DNA from: Streptomyces fuscichromogenes | GTDB taxonomy: Bacteria > Actinomycetota > Actinomycetes > Streptomycetales > Streptomycetaceae | Assembly (NCBI RefSeq): GCF_014645815.1 | Contig: NZ_BMML01000021.1 | Coordinates: forward strand, 154,041 to 218,040 | Length of the DNA: 64,000 bases | Direction of reading: 5' to 3' | Shown here: piece after piece, positions 1-8,958 of the stretch | Layout: the number at the start of each line of letters is the position of its first letter | Numbering within the stretch: position 1 is the first letter of the stretch | Position numbers and translations under genes: made by a program | The notes under the pieces: model-generated | Told to the model about the DNA's origin: nothing | Seen by the model: the letters and a program-made list of their open reading frames with translations, nothing else | Databases searched by the model: none

Positions 1-2103
1 GAGCGTACGGCGCCGGGTGCCGAAGGCGATCAGCGACGACAGCAGCTTCTTGCGCTCCCGCAGCTGCTCCAGCTGGGAGACCAGCAGGCTCGCCCCGATG
101 AGGGCGAGGACGGCGGCGGCACCCGCGAACAGGCCGGTACGGATGGCGCCGTAGCGGGTGGAGCGCTCGGTCGACTGCCAGATCGACACGTCGGCGAGCA
201 CGTCGACCGCCTGGACGGTGGTCCGTATCTCCTCGGTGGCCTCCGGTTCCGGGACCTTCGGGTCCAGCATGACGTAGACACTGCTGCCGAGGCTGGGCCG
301 GGCCTTGGCCGGCAGGGCGGACGGCGTGACCAGCAGGCCCGTCAGGTCGCCGCGCAGGGCGTCCTTGCGGACCTGTGCGCGCCCGAGCTCGGCCGGCAGG
401 GTCCAGCGGGCCTCGGCCCCCTTCGTGTTGCCGGGGTAGCTGGGGTCGACCCAGACCGTGTGCCCCGGTGTCATCAGCTTGCGGGAGGCGGCATCGGTGA
501 ACGCGCCACTGGAGACGAAGGCGTCACCCTCGTGGCAGGAGGAGATCCTGGCCAGTTCCCGCAGGGCCGCGCAGTCGCCGACCATGATCTGGATGGTGTC
601 CTCGGTGGTCTCGGGCCGGGCCCCGAACGAGGTCTCCGACAGCGTCACGGTCCGCCGTACGCCCCGGGTCGCGCGCAGGGCGCGGACGGTGGCGTCCGGG
701 GTGGTGGCGGCGCGCAGGTCGACCTCCAGCTGGGTGCGGGACGGGTCCTTCCCGGTCGACTTGGTGTAGTCCGCGTCGACGCCGGCGAACAGCATCTGGA
801 GCGCGATCGCCCCGGCCACCGCCACCGCGATGCCGTTCACCATCCGGGCCGCCGTACCGCTGCTCAACTGGAGCCTGCGGACCGCCAGCTGCCAGGAGAC
901 CGGGCCGCCGTCGAGGCGGCCGACGGCCCGCTCCACCAGCCAGGGCAGCAGGGCGGTGATGCCGACCAGCAGGGCCAGCACGCCGAAGGTCACCAGATAG
1001 GGGTTGAAGTCGCCGCCGCCGTTGCCCTTCCCGATCATCGGGGTGAGCATCAGCAGGCCGAGCAGCGGCAGCAGCAGCCGCCACCACAGCCGGCGCCGCC
1101 CGGGTCCGGACGTGCGCACCACGCCCAGCGGTTCGATGACGACCCGGCGCAGCGAGAACAGGGTGACCAGCACGGCGGTCGCCGGGACCGCGAGGGCCAC
1201 CAGCAGCGCCAGGACGGGCGACGGGGTGAGGTAGTCCGGGAAGATGCTGACGTCGAACAGCTCGATCGACGAGGCGAGCTGGGCACCGGCCAGGAAGAAG
1301 CCGACGCCGAACACCAGCCCCAGCACGGAGCCCGCGAGCGCCTCGCCCGCCGCGATCCGCCGGGCCGTCCCGCCGTCGCAGCCGATCAGGCGCAGGGCCG
1401 CGAGCCGCCGGTCGCGCTGCTCGCCGCCGAACCGCACCGCGGTGGCGACGAAGATGGCGACCGGGGTGAGCAGTACCACGAACACCATCAGGACGAGCAG
1501 CAGCAGGACCGGGTCCAGCGGTTCGGACCCCTGGGAGGTGGTGTCCCCGAAGCGGTCGATCCGCTCCACGTTGCCCTTGCCGAGCAGCGGGACCAGCTTC
1601 TCGGAGCCCGCGTAGTAGGCGAGTTCGCGCGAGCCGATGAGCCCGGACTCCCCGATGGTGCCGACGACCTTGCCGGGCAGCCGCTCGCGCAGCAGCGCGG
1701 TGCCGGGGGACCTCAGCAGGTCGGCCAGCGCGGGGGAGACGTACATCTCGCCCGCGGCCGGGAGCCGGTCGATGCCCGGCGGCAGGGGCGCCTTGGCGCC
1801 CTCCGGCTGGAGCAGCCGGCCGCGCACGTCCTTGGAGTGCCAGACGGTGTCGGTGTGGGCGACCACGATGGTGTCGTCGGCCGGCTTGATGTCCGTGGAG
1901 GAGAACGAGTAGTCCTGCCGGGCGGCCTCGTGCGCGTGCCGGGTGTCCAGGATGCTGGGCATCGCCGCCGTGAGCAGCAGCAGCGCCACCCCGAGCCCGA
2001 CGCCGACGCCCGTCAGCAGGGCCCGGACCCAGCCCTCGCGTCCGCCGGTGAAGGCGAACCGCGTTCCCATGGCCAGGTCCCCGGCCCAGCGCCGTGCGCT
2101 CAT
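1..2103 (-). CDS. FtsX-like ABC transporter permease (3' end cut by window edge)
   Basis: This is the membrane subunit of an ABC exporter of the FtsX/MacB type. The reading frame opens at an ATG whose A is at 2103 and stays open to base 1, so at least 701 residues are present and the C-terminus lies outside the window. The N-terminus has a hydrophobic segment rich in Leu, Val and Gly at about residues 28-48, and further hydrophobic stretches alternate with large extracellular loops, as in this family. The last visible residues (QLRERKKLLSSLIAFGTRRR) match the conserved cytoplasmic loop before a terminal membrane segment. Its start overlaps the ATPase stop by 4 bp (ATGA), so the two are translationally coupled. 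The substrate is unknown. Confidence 0.88.
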   Translation of the reverse strand, partial: MSARRWAGDLAMGTRFAFTGGREGWVRALLTGVGVGLGVALLLLTAAMPSILDTRHAHEAARQDYSFSSTDIKPADDTIVVAHTDTVWHSKDVRGRLLQPEGAKAPLPPGIDRLPAAGEMYVSPALADLLRSPGTALLRERLPGKVVGTIGESGLIGSRELAYYAGSEKLVPLLGKGNVERIDRFGDTTSQGSEPLDPVLLLLVLMVFVVLLTPVAIFVATAVRFGGEQRDRRLAALRLIGCDGGTARRIAAGEALAGSVLGLVFGVGFFLAGAQLASSIELFDVSIFPDYLTPSPVLALLVALAVPATAVLVTLFSLRRVVIEPLGVVRTSGPGRRRLWWRLLLPLLGLLMLTPMIGKGNGGGDFNPYLVTFGVLALLVGITALLPWLVERAVGRLDGGPVSWQLAVRRLQLSSGTAARMVNGIAVAVAGAIALQMLFAGVDADYTKSTGKDPSRTQLEVDLRAATTPDATVRALRATRGVRRTVTLSETSFGARPETTEDTIQIMVGDCAALRELARISSCHEGDAFVSSGAFTDAASRKLMTPGHTVWVDPSYPGNTKGAEARWTLPAELGRAQVRKDALRGDLTGLLVTPSALPAKARPSLGSSVYVMLDPKVPEPEATEEIRTTVQAVDVLADVSIWQSTERSTRYGAIRTGLFAGAAAVLALIGASLLVSQLEQLRERKKLLSSLIAFGTRRRTL

Positions 2104-2798
2104 ACGGCCCGCTCCATGTCCCGGGACCTGCCGTCCCGTACGACGATCTCGCGGTCGGAGTAGGCGGCCACCCGTGCCTCGTGCGTGACGAGGACGACGG
2201 CCGCGTTGGTGGAGCGGGCGGCGTCCGTCAGCAGTTCCATCACCCGCTCGCCGTTGAGCGAGTCGAGCGCGCCGGTCGGCTCGTCCGCGAACAGCACCCG
2301 CGGCCCGGTCACCAGCGAGCGGGCCACCGCGACCCGCTGCCCCTGACCGCCGGAGACCTCGCCGGGCCGCTTCTTGGCGAGGTCGTCGACCTCCAGGCGC
2401 TGCATCCAGCCCAGCGCGGTCTTCTCGGCCTCCTTGCGGGAGGTGCCGTTCAGCCGCAGCGGCAGCGCGACGTTCTCCACGCAGGTCAGTTCGGGGACCA
2501 GCTGCCCGAACTGGAAGACGAACCCGAACTCGCTGCGGCGCAGCGAGCTGCGCTCGGCGTCGTTCATGGTCGCCATCTCCCGGCCGGCGTACCGGATCGA
2601 CCCGGAGTCGGGCGGCACGATCCCGGCGAGGCAGTGCAGCAGCGTCGACTTGCCGGACCCGGAGGGGCCCATCACGGCGACGACCTCACCCGGATGTATG
2701 GAGAACCCGGCCCCGTCGAGGGCGACGGTCGGGCCGTAGGCCTTGCGCAGGTCCTCGGCGGTGAGCAGCGAACCGGCCGGTGCGGCGGGGGCGTTCAC
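2100..2798 (-). CDS. ABC transporter ATP-binding protein (LolD/MacB type)
   Basis: The 232-residue nucleotide-binding subunit powers the permease encoded just downstream. The Walker A motif reads GPSGSGKST, the signature is VSGGQGQR and Walker B is VLFADEPTGALDS, so all catalytic motifs are intact. The DEPTGALDS form is typical of lipoprotein and drug exporters that pair with FtsX permeases. I chose the GTG at 2798 because it overlaps the PadR stop codon (GTGA) and precedes the first conserved residues. PadR regulator, ATPase and permease form one operon read to the left, a common arrangement in which PadR represses its own exporter until a ligand appears. Confidence 0.92.
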   Translation of the reverse strand: MNAPAAPAGSLLTAEDLRKAYGPTVALDGAGFSIHPGEVVAVMGPSGSGKSTLLHCLAGIVPPDSGSIRYAGREMATMNDAERSSLRRSEFGFVFQFGQLVPELTCVENVALPLRLNGTSRKEAEKTALGWMQRLEVDDLAKKRPGEVSGGQGQRVAVARSLVTGPRVLFADEPTGALDSLNGERVMELLTDAARSTNAAVVLVTHEARVAAYSDREIVVRDGRSRDMERAV

Positions 2799-3319
2799 CT
2801 GGCCACCTCCACCCGGAGCTTGTCGAGCCGTGCCGCGGTCAGCTCCAGCCAGCGCAGGTCCGCCTCCAGGTGGAACAGCGCGTGGTCGCAGACGAGCTGG
2901 TCGGCGAGGTCGCCGTGGCGCTTGCGGTCGGTGAGGATGCGCATGCTGCGCAGGTGCTCGGAGCGCTGGTTGTCGAGGATGTCGCCGGCGTCGCGGTGCG
3001 TCAGCAGCGCGAGCACGACCTTGGTGTACAGGGTCGACTGGAGGTACTCGGCCGGCTTCTCCGGCGTCGCCAGCCACTGCTCGACGTCGGTGATCCCGGC
3101 GTCGGTGATGGCGTACCGCTTGCGCTCGGGTCCGCCGCCGGCCTCGATGCCGTCGACTTCCACGAGCCCGTTCTTCAGCAGCCGGGACATCGTCGAGTAG
3201 ACCTGGCCGTAGTGCAGCGGCCGGTCGTGACCGAACTTCTCGTCGAAGGCCCGCTTCAGGTCGTAACCGTGGCGCGGGCCGGACTCCAGGAGCCCCAGGA
3301 GGGTGTGACCGATGGACAT
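2795..3319 (-). CDS. PadR family transcriptional regulator
   Basis: The 174-residue protein has the N-terminal PadR winged-helix domain (residues 5-80, with HGYDLKRAFDEKFG and GQVYSTMSRLLKNGLV) and a C-terminal helical dimerisation domain. It probably represses the ABC exporter genes that follow in the same operon, where the stop overlaps the ATPase start. The ATG at 3319 is preferred over a more upstream start because it aligns with the family N-terminus and because the longer version would run through the palindromic operator at 3340-3360. Ligand and regulon are unknown, but autoregulation is the default expectation for this family. Confidence 0.9.
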   Translation of the reverse strand: MSIGHTLLGLLESGPRHGYDLKRAFDEKFGHDRPLHYGQVYSTMSRLLKNGLVEVDGIEAGGGPERKRYAITDAGITDVEQWLATPEKPAEYLQSTLYTKVVLALLTHRDAGDILDNQRSEHLRSMRILTDRKRHGDLADQLVCDHALFHLEADLRWLELTAARLDKLRVEVAR

Positions 3320-3339
3320 GCCGAGCACTCTACACACGG

Positions 3340-3360
3340 TGTATACGCAGTGTGTATACA
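3340..3360. promoter_or_regulatory. Probable PadR operator
   Basis: A perfect inverted repeat, TGTATAC-N7-GTATACA, lies 21 bp upstream of the padR ATG. AT-rich sequence is scarce here, and PadR proteins bind dyads of this size over their own promoters. Assignment to this regulator is inferred from position. Confidence 0.6.
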
Positions 3361-3463
3361 TGCCGTGTGCGGGGCCTGGCCCACCGTGCGGACATGCAGG
3401 TGGGAGCTGATTGTCACGGTTCTGCGACAGGCGTGACGTCCGGCGCCCGGCGCCCGGCGCCGG

Positions 3464-3703
3464 TCACTCCGGGGCGGGCCCGTGGGCGGTGTCGTGGGGA
3501 GGGCGGCCGCGGCGCGGCAGGGGGCCCGGGGCCTCGGGCAGTCGTCCCGCGTCGGCCAGCGCCTGCCGCAGCAGGAACTCGATCTGCGCGTTGGCCGACC
3601 GGAGCTCGTCCCCGGCCCACCGTGTCAACGCCTCGTACACCGCCGGGTCCAGCCGCAGCGGCACCTGCTTGCGCCGCCGTGACGAGGCGTCGGATGCGGG
3701 CAT
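3464..3703 (-). CDS. Ribbon-helix-helix (Arc-type) DNA-binding protein
   Basis: This 79-residue protein has the Arc/MetJ fold signature at about residues 8-48: a basic strand (RRKQVPLRLDPAVYEAL) followed by two helices (AGDELRSANAQIEFLLRQAL). Proteins of this size with the NAQIEFLLRQAL helix are common single-gene regulators in Streptomyces. The C-terminal 30 residues are Pro/Arg-rich and probably disordered. The ATG at 3703 is chosen because GGAGG lies 5 nt before it; the GTG at 3709 would overlap that ribosome binding site. A perfect 14-bp palindrome lies about 70 bp upstream and may be its operator. Target genes are unknown. Confidence 0.78.
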   Translation of the reverse strand: MPASDASSRRRKQVPLRLDPAVYEALTRWAGDELRSANAQIEFLLRQALADAGRLPEAPGPLPRRGRPPHDTAHGPAPE

Positions 3704-3773
3704 GGGCACCTCCGGGCAGTGCGGTCCTGTTTGTGGTCGGTCCTGCCGTTTTCGGTCCTACCCGAACGTATCC

Positions 3774-3787
3774 AAGTGATATCACTT
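3774..3787. promoter_or_regulatory. 14-bp perfect palindrome AAGTGATATCACTT
   Basis: A perfect dyad in the gap between the ribbon-helix-helix gene (leftward) and the penicillin-binding protein gene (rightward). It is AT-rich against its surroundings and about 70 bp from the start of the regulator gene. It is likely an operator, possibly for that regulator; this is inferred from position and symmetry only. Confidence 0.5.
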
Positions 3788-3988
3788 AACCGCACCGGGC
3801 AACCCTGCCTCTTCTCCGCTCGTCGGTTCCGTTGGACGGGGTGCTGATTGTCACGTCCGAAAAGGGGCAGATCGTGCGCGCTTCGTCATAGAGAGCGGTG
3901 TTAGCTTTCTGGACTGACCTGAGCCACGTACCTGTGTGACACCCGTACACACGTGTGACAGCCGAGACGAAGCGGAGCAGACGGACTC

Positions 3989-6430
3989 ATGGGACGAGCG
4001 GACGAGAGAAGAGCGCGACAGCGTGGCGGCCGCCGCGCCGCGCCGCGGCACCGCACGTCCGAGCAGGCCGAGCCCGGCACGCCGACGGCGGCGGAGGGCG
4101 GGACCACCACGGTGGTCGAGTCCCCGGACGACTCCGCGGCCGAGGGCGCCACCCGCGCGGAGCGCCGCCGGGCCGCCGGCCGGAAACCCGGCAAGCCCGG
4201 TCCGCCGGGGAAGCCCGGTGCGCCCGGCAAGCCCGCCAAGGGCCGGATACGCAGGCTGTTCACCTGGAAGAAGATGCTCGGCGCCTTCCTCACCTGCTGC
4301 TTGCTCGGCATCGGCGCCTTCATCGCGCTGTACATGACGGTCAGCATCCCCGCGGGCAACGCGCTCGCCCAGACGCAGAGCAACGTCTACAAGTACAGCG
4401 ACGGCTCGGTCCTGGCCCGCAAGGGCACCGTCAACCGCGAGATAGTCGACCTCTCCAAGGTCCCGAAGGACGTCCAGCACACCTTCGTCGCGGCGGAGAA
4501 CAAGGGCTTCTACGGCGACAACGGCATCGACCTCAGGGGCATGGCCCGCGGCCTCTACAACACGGCGCGCGGCCGCGGCACCCAGGGCGGGTCGACGATC
4601 ACCCAGCAGTACGTCAAGAACTACTACCTGGACCAGGACCAGACCGTCACGCGCAAGCTGAAGGAACTGGTCATCTCGCTGAAGGTGGACCGCGAGAAGT
4701 CCAAGGACTACATCCTCGCGGGCTACATCAACACCAGCTACTACGGCCGCGGCGCCTACGGCATCCAGGCCGCCGCCCAGGCCTACTACCGCGTCGACGC
4801 CGAGAAGCTCTCGGTCCAGCAGGGCGCCTATCTGGCCGCGCTGCTCCAGGCGCCCAGCCAGTACGACTGGGCGGTGGCGGGCCCCATCGGCAAGAAGCTG
4901 GTGAAGGCACGCTGGAACTACGTCCTGGACAACATGGTCGGCCAGGGCTGGCTGGACAAGACCAAGCGTGACGCCATGACGTTCCCGATCCCCAAGGAGC
5001 CGAAGGCCGCCTCCGGTCTGGAGGGCCAGAAGGGCTACCTGGTCGAACTGGCCAACACCCAGCTGGAGAACCAGCTGATGAAGTCGCAGGGCGTCACCCG
5101 GTCCGAGGCGGAGGCGCTGGTCGTCGACCAGGGCTGGACGATCACCCTGAACATCGACCCGAAGAAGCAGACCAAGCTGGAGGCGGCCGTCAAGAGCCAG
5201 CTCACCAGCAAGCTGGACGGCAAGAAGCGCAAGGTCGACAAGAACGTCCAGGCCGGCGCCGTCTCCGTCGACCCCAAGACCGGCAAGATCGTCGCCCTGT
5301 ACGGCGGCGTGGACTACTACAAGCACTACACCGACAACGCCACCCGCGCCGACTACCAGCCGGCGTCCACCTTCAAGCCGATCATCCTCGCCGCCGCGCT
5401 CGACCAGGACGCCAAGACGCAGAACGGCAAGGACATCAACGCCAACACGATCTACGACGGCACCAGCGGCCGTCCGGTCAAGGGCAGCGACATCGCCTTC
5501 TCGCCGCCGAACGAGGACGACGCCGACTACGGCAACATCACCGTGCAGACGGCCATGAACAAGTCCGTCAACTCGGTGTTCGCGCAGATGGGCGTGGACG
5601 TCGGCATGAAGAACGTGCTGAAGACCGCCGACGACCTCGGTCTGGACACCGAGAACCTCCAGGCGGTGCCCGCGATGACCCTGGGCAGCATGGGCGCGAG
5701 CCCGCTGGAGATGGCCGGGGTGTACGCCACGCTGGACAACCACGGCCAGAAGGTCACCCCGACCATCCTCGCGTCGGCGGAGAAGACCGGCCGCCAGGTC
5801 GACCTGCCGGACCCGATCGGCGACCAGGTGGTCAGCCAGGAGGCGGCCGACCAGGTCACCTCGGTGCTGACCGGCGTGGTCGACGACGGTACGGCCAAGG
5901 TGTCGGTGGCCCAGAACCCGCTGCGCAAGGGCCAGGAGGTGGCCGGCAAGACGGGTACGTCCGACAGCAACAAGTCGGCCTGGTTCACCGGCTACACGCC
6001 CGACCTGGTGACGTCGGTCGGCCTGTTCGGCGAGGACGCCAAGTCCCACGCCCAGGTCTCCCTCACCGGCGCGACGGGCCTGATTCCCGGCACCGGCCGT
6101 ATCAACGGTGGCGGTTACCCGGCGCAGATCTGGGCGGCCTACACCTTCGGCGTCACGAAGAAGGCCAAGTTCGACCTGAACACCGATCTGGGCGCGGCCG
6201 TGCAGCCGACGGAGACGCCGAGCCAGAGCGCGAGCCCGTCCGAGACGCCCTCGCAGACCCCGAGCTCGACCCCGACGAAGTCGGCGACCCCGTCGCAGAC
6301 CCCGTCCCAGACCCCGAGCTCGACCCCGACGAAGTCCCCGTCCCCGACGACCAGCGCCCCGTCGACCCCGGCGGAGTCCCCGACGGACGGCAACACGGAC
6401 AATCCGCTGGATCCGGGGGACGATCAGTAG
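3989..6430 (+). CDS. Class A penicillin-binding protein (bifunctional transglycosylase/transpeptidase)
   Basis: The 813-residue protein polymerises and cross-links peptidoglycan. Order of parts: a basic cytoplasmic N-terminus with a short collagen-like run (KPGKPGPPGKPGAPGKP, about 67-84), one membrane anchor (about 97-118), a GT51 transglycosylase domain with the AAENKGFYGDNGID and GGSTITQQYVKNYY motifs, and a transpeptidase domain. In the latter the SxxK motif is STFK, SxN is SVN and the KTG motif is GKTGTSDSNKS. The last 90 residues are a Thr/Ser/Pro-rich tail built from repeats of TPSQTPSSTPTKS, encoded by visibly repetitive DNA. It is a single gene, followed by a long hairpin terminator. 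All catalytic motifs are intact. Confidence 0.93.
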   Translation: MGRADERRARQRGGRRAAPRHRTSEQAEPGTPTAAEGGTTTVVESPDDSAAEGATRAERRRAAGRKPGKPGPPGKPGAPGKPAKGRIRRLFTWKKMLGAFLTCCLLGIGAFIALYMTVSIPAGNALAQTQSNVYKYSDGSVLARKGTVNREIVDLSKVPKDVQHTFVAAENKGFYGDNGIDLRGMARGLYNTARGRGTQGGSTITQQYVKNYYLDQDQTVTRKLKELVISLKVDREKSKDYILAGYINTSYYGRGAYGIQAAAQAYYRVDAEKLSVQQGAYLAALLQAPSQYDWAVAGPIGKKLVKARWNYVLDNMVGQGWLDKTKRDAMTFPIPKEPKAASGLEGQKGYLVELANTQLENQLMKSQGVTRSEAEALVVDQGWTITLNIDPKKQTKLEAAVKSQLTSKLDGKKRKVDKNVQAGAVSVDPKTGKIVALYGGVDYYKHYTDNATRADYQPASTFKPIILAAALDQDAKTQNGKDINANTIYDGTSGRPVKGSDIAFSPPNEDDADYGNITVQTAMNKSVNSVFAQMGVDVGMKNVLKTADDLGLDTENLQAVPAMTLGSMGASPLEMAGVYATLDNHGQKVTPTILASAEKTGRQVDLPDPIGDQVVSQEAADQVTSVLTGVVDDGTAKVSVAQNPLRKGQEVAGKTGTSDSNKSAWFTGYTPDLVTSVGLFGEDAKSHAQVSLTGATGLIPGTGRINGGGYPAQIWAAYTFGVTKKAKFDLNTDLGAAVQPTETPSQSASPSETPSQTPSSTPTKSATPSQTPSQTPSSTPTKSPSPTTSAPSTPAESPTDGNTDNPLDPGDDQ

Positions 6431-6460
6431 TCGCCCGGGTGCGGGTGCGCGGGGGCTGAG

Positions 6461-6516
6461 CGCGCAGTTCCCCGCGCCCCTACGGGGCGCTTGTGAGGGG
6501 CGCGGGGAACTGCGCG
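6461..6516. terminator. Long hairpin terminator
   Basis: A perfect 20-bp stem (6461-6480 with 6497-6516) encloses a 16-base loop that has its own small stem. The arm contains CGCAGTTCCCCGCGCCCC, a unit seen in many Streptomyces intergenic terminators; a partial copy recurs near 15215-15247. It separates two convergent genes and probably works in both directions. Confidence 0.7.
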
Positions 6517-6566
6517 ACCAGCCACAGCCGGTCCGCAGGTCCCCGACGACCTCAAGCTCTCCGGCG

Positions 6567-8654
6567 CTATCGGTTGAGCTCGAACCAGACGACCTTCCCG
6601 GTGCTCAACCGGGTCGCCCCCCACCGCCGCGCCAGCCGGTTCACGAGATACAGCCCCCGGCCGCCCTCGTCCGTCGCCCGCGCCTGCCGCAGCCGCGGCA
6701 GCTGCGGCACGTCGTCGCCGACCTCGCAGCGCAGCACATCCGTCCGCAGCAGCCGCAACGTCACCGGCCGCGACGCGTACCGCACCGCGTTCGTGACGAC
6801 CTCGCTGACCAACAGCTCGACGGAGTCGGTCAGTTCCTCAAGGCCCCAGCGGGCCAGCGCCCTGCGCGCCAGCCGCCTGGCGCGCCCCGGCGCCGCGTCC
6901 TCCGGCTCCAGGAACCAGTACGCCACATCGCTCGGCGCGATCCCGTCGAAGCGGGCCGCGAGCAGCGCGATGTCGTCGTCCCGGTCACCCGGCCCGAGCA
7001 TGTCGAGCACCTCGTCGCACAGTGCTTCCAGGGGCGGCGGATGGTCCGGCCCGGTCAGCTGCGCGGTCGCGGCGAGCTTCTCCCGCAGCTGCTCTATGCC
7101 GGTCCACACGTCCCGCAGCCGGGACTCCACGAGACCGTCGGTGTACAGCAGCAGCGTCGCCCCGGCCGGCGCGTCCAGCTCCACCGCCTCGAAGTCGACC
7201 CCGCCGACGCCGATCGGCGCCCCGGCCGGCACCCGCAGCACCTCGGCGTGCCCGCCCAGGTGCAGCAGCACCGGCGGCGGATGGCCGGCGTTGGCGATGG
7301 TGATGCGGTGCGACACCGGGTCGTAGACCGCGTACAGGCAGGTCGCCATCCGGTCGCTGCCGAGCCGCTGGGCCTGTTCGTCGAGATGGTGCAGGACCTC
7401 CTGCGGGGGCAGGTCGAGACCGGCGAGGGTCTGCGCGGTCGTCCGCAGCTGGCCCATGATCGCCGCCGAGGTCATCGAGTGGCCCATGACGTCGCCCACG
7501 ACCAGCGCCACCCGGCTGCCCGGCAGCGGGATCGCGTCGTACCAGTCGCCGCCCACCCGCGCGGTCTCCGCGGCCGGCAGATAGCGCGAGGCGAGCCGTA
7601 CACCCGTCGCGCTCGGCAGGTTCTCCGGCAGCATGGTCCGCTGCAGCTCGTCGGCGATGTAGGCCTCCCGGCCGTACAGCACCGCCTTGTCGATGCCCAG
7701 CGCGCTGTGCGTGGCCAGCTGGGCGGCGACCAGCAGGTCGTCGGCCTCGAACGCGAGCCGCTCCGGGCGGCGCAGGAACAGGGCCGCGCCGATCACCCGG
7801 CGCCGGCCGCGCAGCGGGGCGAGGATCGCGTGCTGGGCGCCGGGCACGAGGGACTCGTTGCCCTCGCCGAGGAGTTCGGGGAGGGCGGCGCGGGCGGCCG
7901 GGGAGTCGGCGAACACCGGCCGTACGCCCCGCAGCACCTCGTTGAGCGCGCCGCCCGGCCGTACCTCGCAGAGTTCCGCGGTGAGCGCGGCCAGGCCGAT
8001 GTCGACCGGATCCGGTTCCGGGACCGGCACCGGCAGGAAACCGCCGTCGGTGTCCCGCTCCTCCGGGATCCGGTCGGTGCGGCGCAGCCGCAGCACCACC
8101 GGGCCGACCGGCCGCTCGTCGCCGACCGGCAGCGGGTCGCGCAGATAGACCAGGATCGCGTCCGAGAAGGTCGGCACGGTCGCCCGGCACAGCCCCATCA
8201 CGATCTCGTCCAGGTCGATGCCCCGGGCGATCCGCCGGGTCGCGGCGCCCACGAAGCGCAGCCGGTCGCCGTCCCGGCGCATCGGCATCGGCCGGCCGGG
8301 CGGCAGCCCGCGTCCGCTCCGGCGCTCCTGCGCGGCCACCGCCCGCTCCGGGTCGGCGCCGGGCTGTGGCGGGATGCCCTCCGGGGTGGGGCGCGGCCGG
8401 TGCGGATCGGGCTCAGCGCTGGTGGGCTGGGCGTGCTCGGGGCCGTTGACGGAGTGCTCCTTGGACGTGCTGGTACCGGGACCGGAGGGCGTCTCGCCCG
8501 CACGGGCCTGTGCCGGTAAGGCGGTGCCGCCCCGTGGGCAGGGCTGCGGTTGCGCCTGTGTCTGTGACTGCGGGGAACGCAGGAGCGCCCCGCGGGCCTC
8601 CGCGGGGTCGACGCCCGGCTGTGGGCGTTCGTAGGAGGTGGGGTGCTCCGTCAC
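6567..8654 (-). CDS. GAF/PP2C (SpoIIE-type) phosphatase with HATPase kinase domain
   Basis: The product is 695 residues if translated from the GTG at 8654. A disordered Pro-rich N-terminus (about 1-120) precedes a GAF-like sensor region (about 130-330), a SpoIIE PP2C phosphatase domain (about 350-570; metal-binding GGDWYDAIPL and VVGDVMGHS, then NAGHPPPVL and LLLYTDGLVESR) and a C-terminal anti-sigma-factor-type HATPase domain (about 590-690; LLVSEVVTNAVRYA and DEGGRGLYLV). Such multidomain proteins act in partner-switching control of sigma factors. The open frame continues upstream to 8873, but that extension is low-complexity Arg-rich sequence, so I reject it. A sigma-B-like promoter sits about 60-90 bp upstream of the GTG. 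Confidence 0.85.
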   Translation of the reverse strand: MTEHPTSYERPQPGVDPAEARGALLRSPQSQTQAQPQPCPRGGTALPAQARAGETPSGPGTSTSKEHSVNGPEHAQPTSAEPDPHRPRPTPEGIPPQPGADPERAVAAQERRSGRGLPPGRPMPMRRDGDRLRFVGAATRRIARGIDLDEIVMGLCRATVPTFSDAILVYLRDPLPVGDERPVGPVVLRLRRTDRIPEERDTDGGFLPVPVPEPDPVDIGLAALTAELCEVRPGGALNEVLRGVRPVFADSPAARAALPELLGEGNESLVPGAQHAILAPLRGRRRVIGAALFLRRPERLAFEADDLLVAAQLATHSALGIDKAVLYGREAYIADELQRTMLPENLPSATGVRLASRYLPAAETARVGGDWYDAIPLPGSRVALVVGDVMGHSMTSAAIMGQLRTTAQTLAGLDLPPQEVLHHLDEQAQRLGSDRMATCLYAVYDPVSHRITIANAGHPPPVLLHLGGHAEVLRVPAGAPIGVGGVDFEAVELDAPAGATLLLYTDGLVESRLRDVWTGIEQLREKLAATAQLTGPDHPPPLEALCDEVLDMLGPGDRDDDIALLAARFDGIAPSDVAYWFLEPEDAAPGRARRLARRALARWGLEELTDSVELLVSEVVTNAVRYASRPVTLRLLRTDVLRCEVGDDVPQLPRLRQARATDEGGRGLYLVNRLARRWGATRLSTGKVVWFELNR

Positions 8655-8958
8655 GCGTGTCGAATCCGTCCGTCCGGGGCTGCGCGCCGGGCGCGCAGGT
8701 GGTCCCGCCGAAGTGCCGATACCCGGATTACGTGTCCCAGGAACGGAATTTCGGCGTGGCTGGAGGCTGTTCCTGTGCCACCGGCGGACGATCTGCGGCC
8801 CGCGCACCGTTCGCCGGTGTTGCCCTCGTACCCCTCGCTCACGTCCTGCCGCCCCTCGGTGACGTTCGGTCAAGCCTGGCGCAAGCGCCGGGAGTTGTGC
8901 TCACGCTTCCTTGCGGAGGACGATCCTACGGTTGTGCACCCGGGGCGCATCAAGGGTC
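8655..8958. other. 304-bp gap upstream of the phosphatase gene
   Basis: No gene is supported here. It lies between the start of the phosphatase gene and the stop of the DUF402 gene. The only structure I recognise is the sigma-B-like promoter at 8719-8744. Confidence 0.5.
8719..8744 (-). promoter_or_regulatory. Possible sigma-B-type promoter for the phosphatase gene
   Basis: On the minus strand GTTCCT and GGGTAT are separated by 14 bp, close to the Streptomyces sigma-B consensus (GNNTN14-16GGGTAC/T). Transcription would start near 8712, giving a leader of about 58 nt before the GTG at 8654. The match is to a short consensus, so chance is possible. Confidence 0.4.

Noticed and set aside
460..2163. 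Long plus-strand open frame opposite the ABC permease
   Set aside because: The product is low-complexity Gly/Gln/Arg sequence. The minus strand gives an unbroken FtsX-type protein over the same bases.
3851..6049. 732-codon minus-strand frame opposite the penicillin-binding protein gene
   Set aside because: It reads as Leu/Val/Gly/Arg-rich shadow sequence, while the plus strand has all PBP motifs.
8655..8873. 73-codon N-terminal extension of the phosphatase gene
   Set aside because: Arg/Pro-rich, unlike any domain, and it would cover the sigma-B-like promoter.
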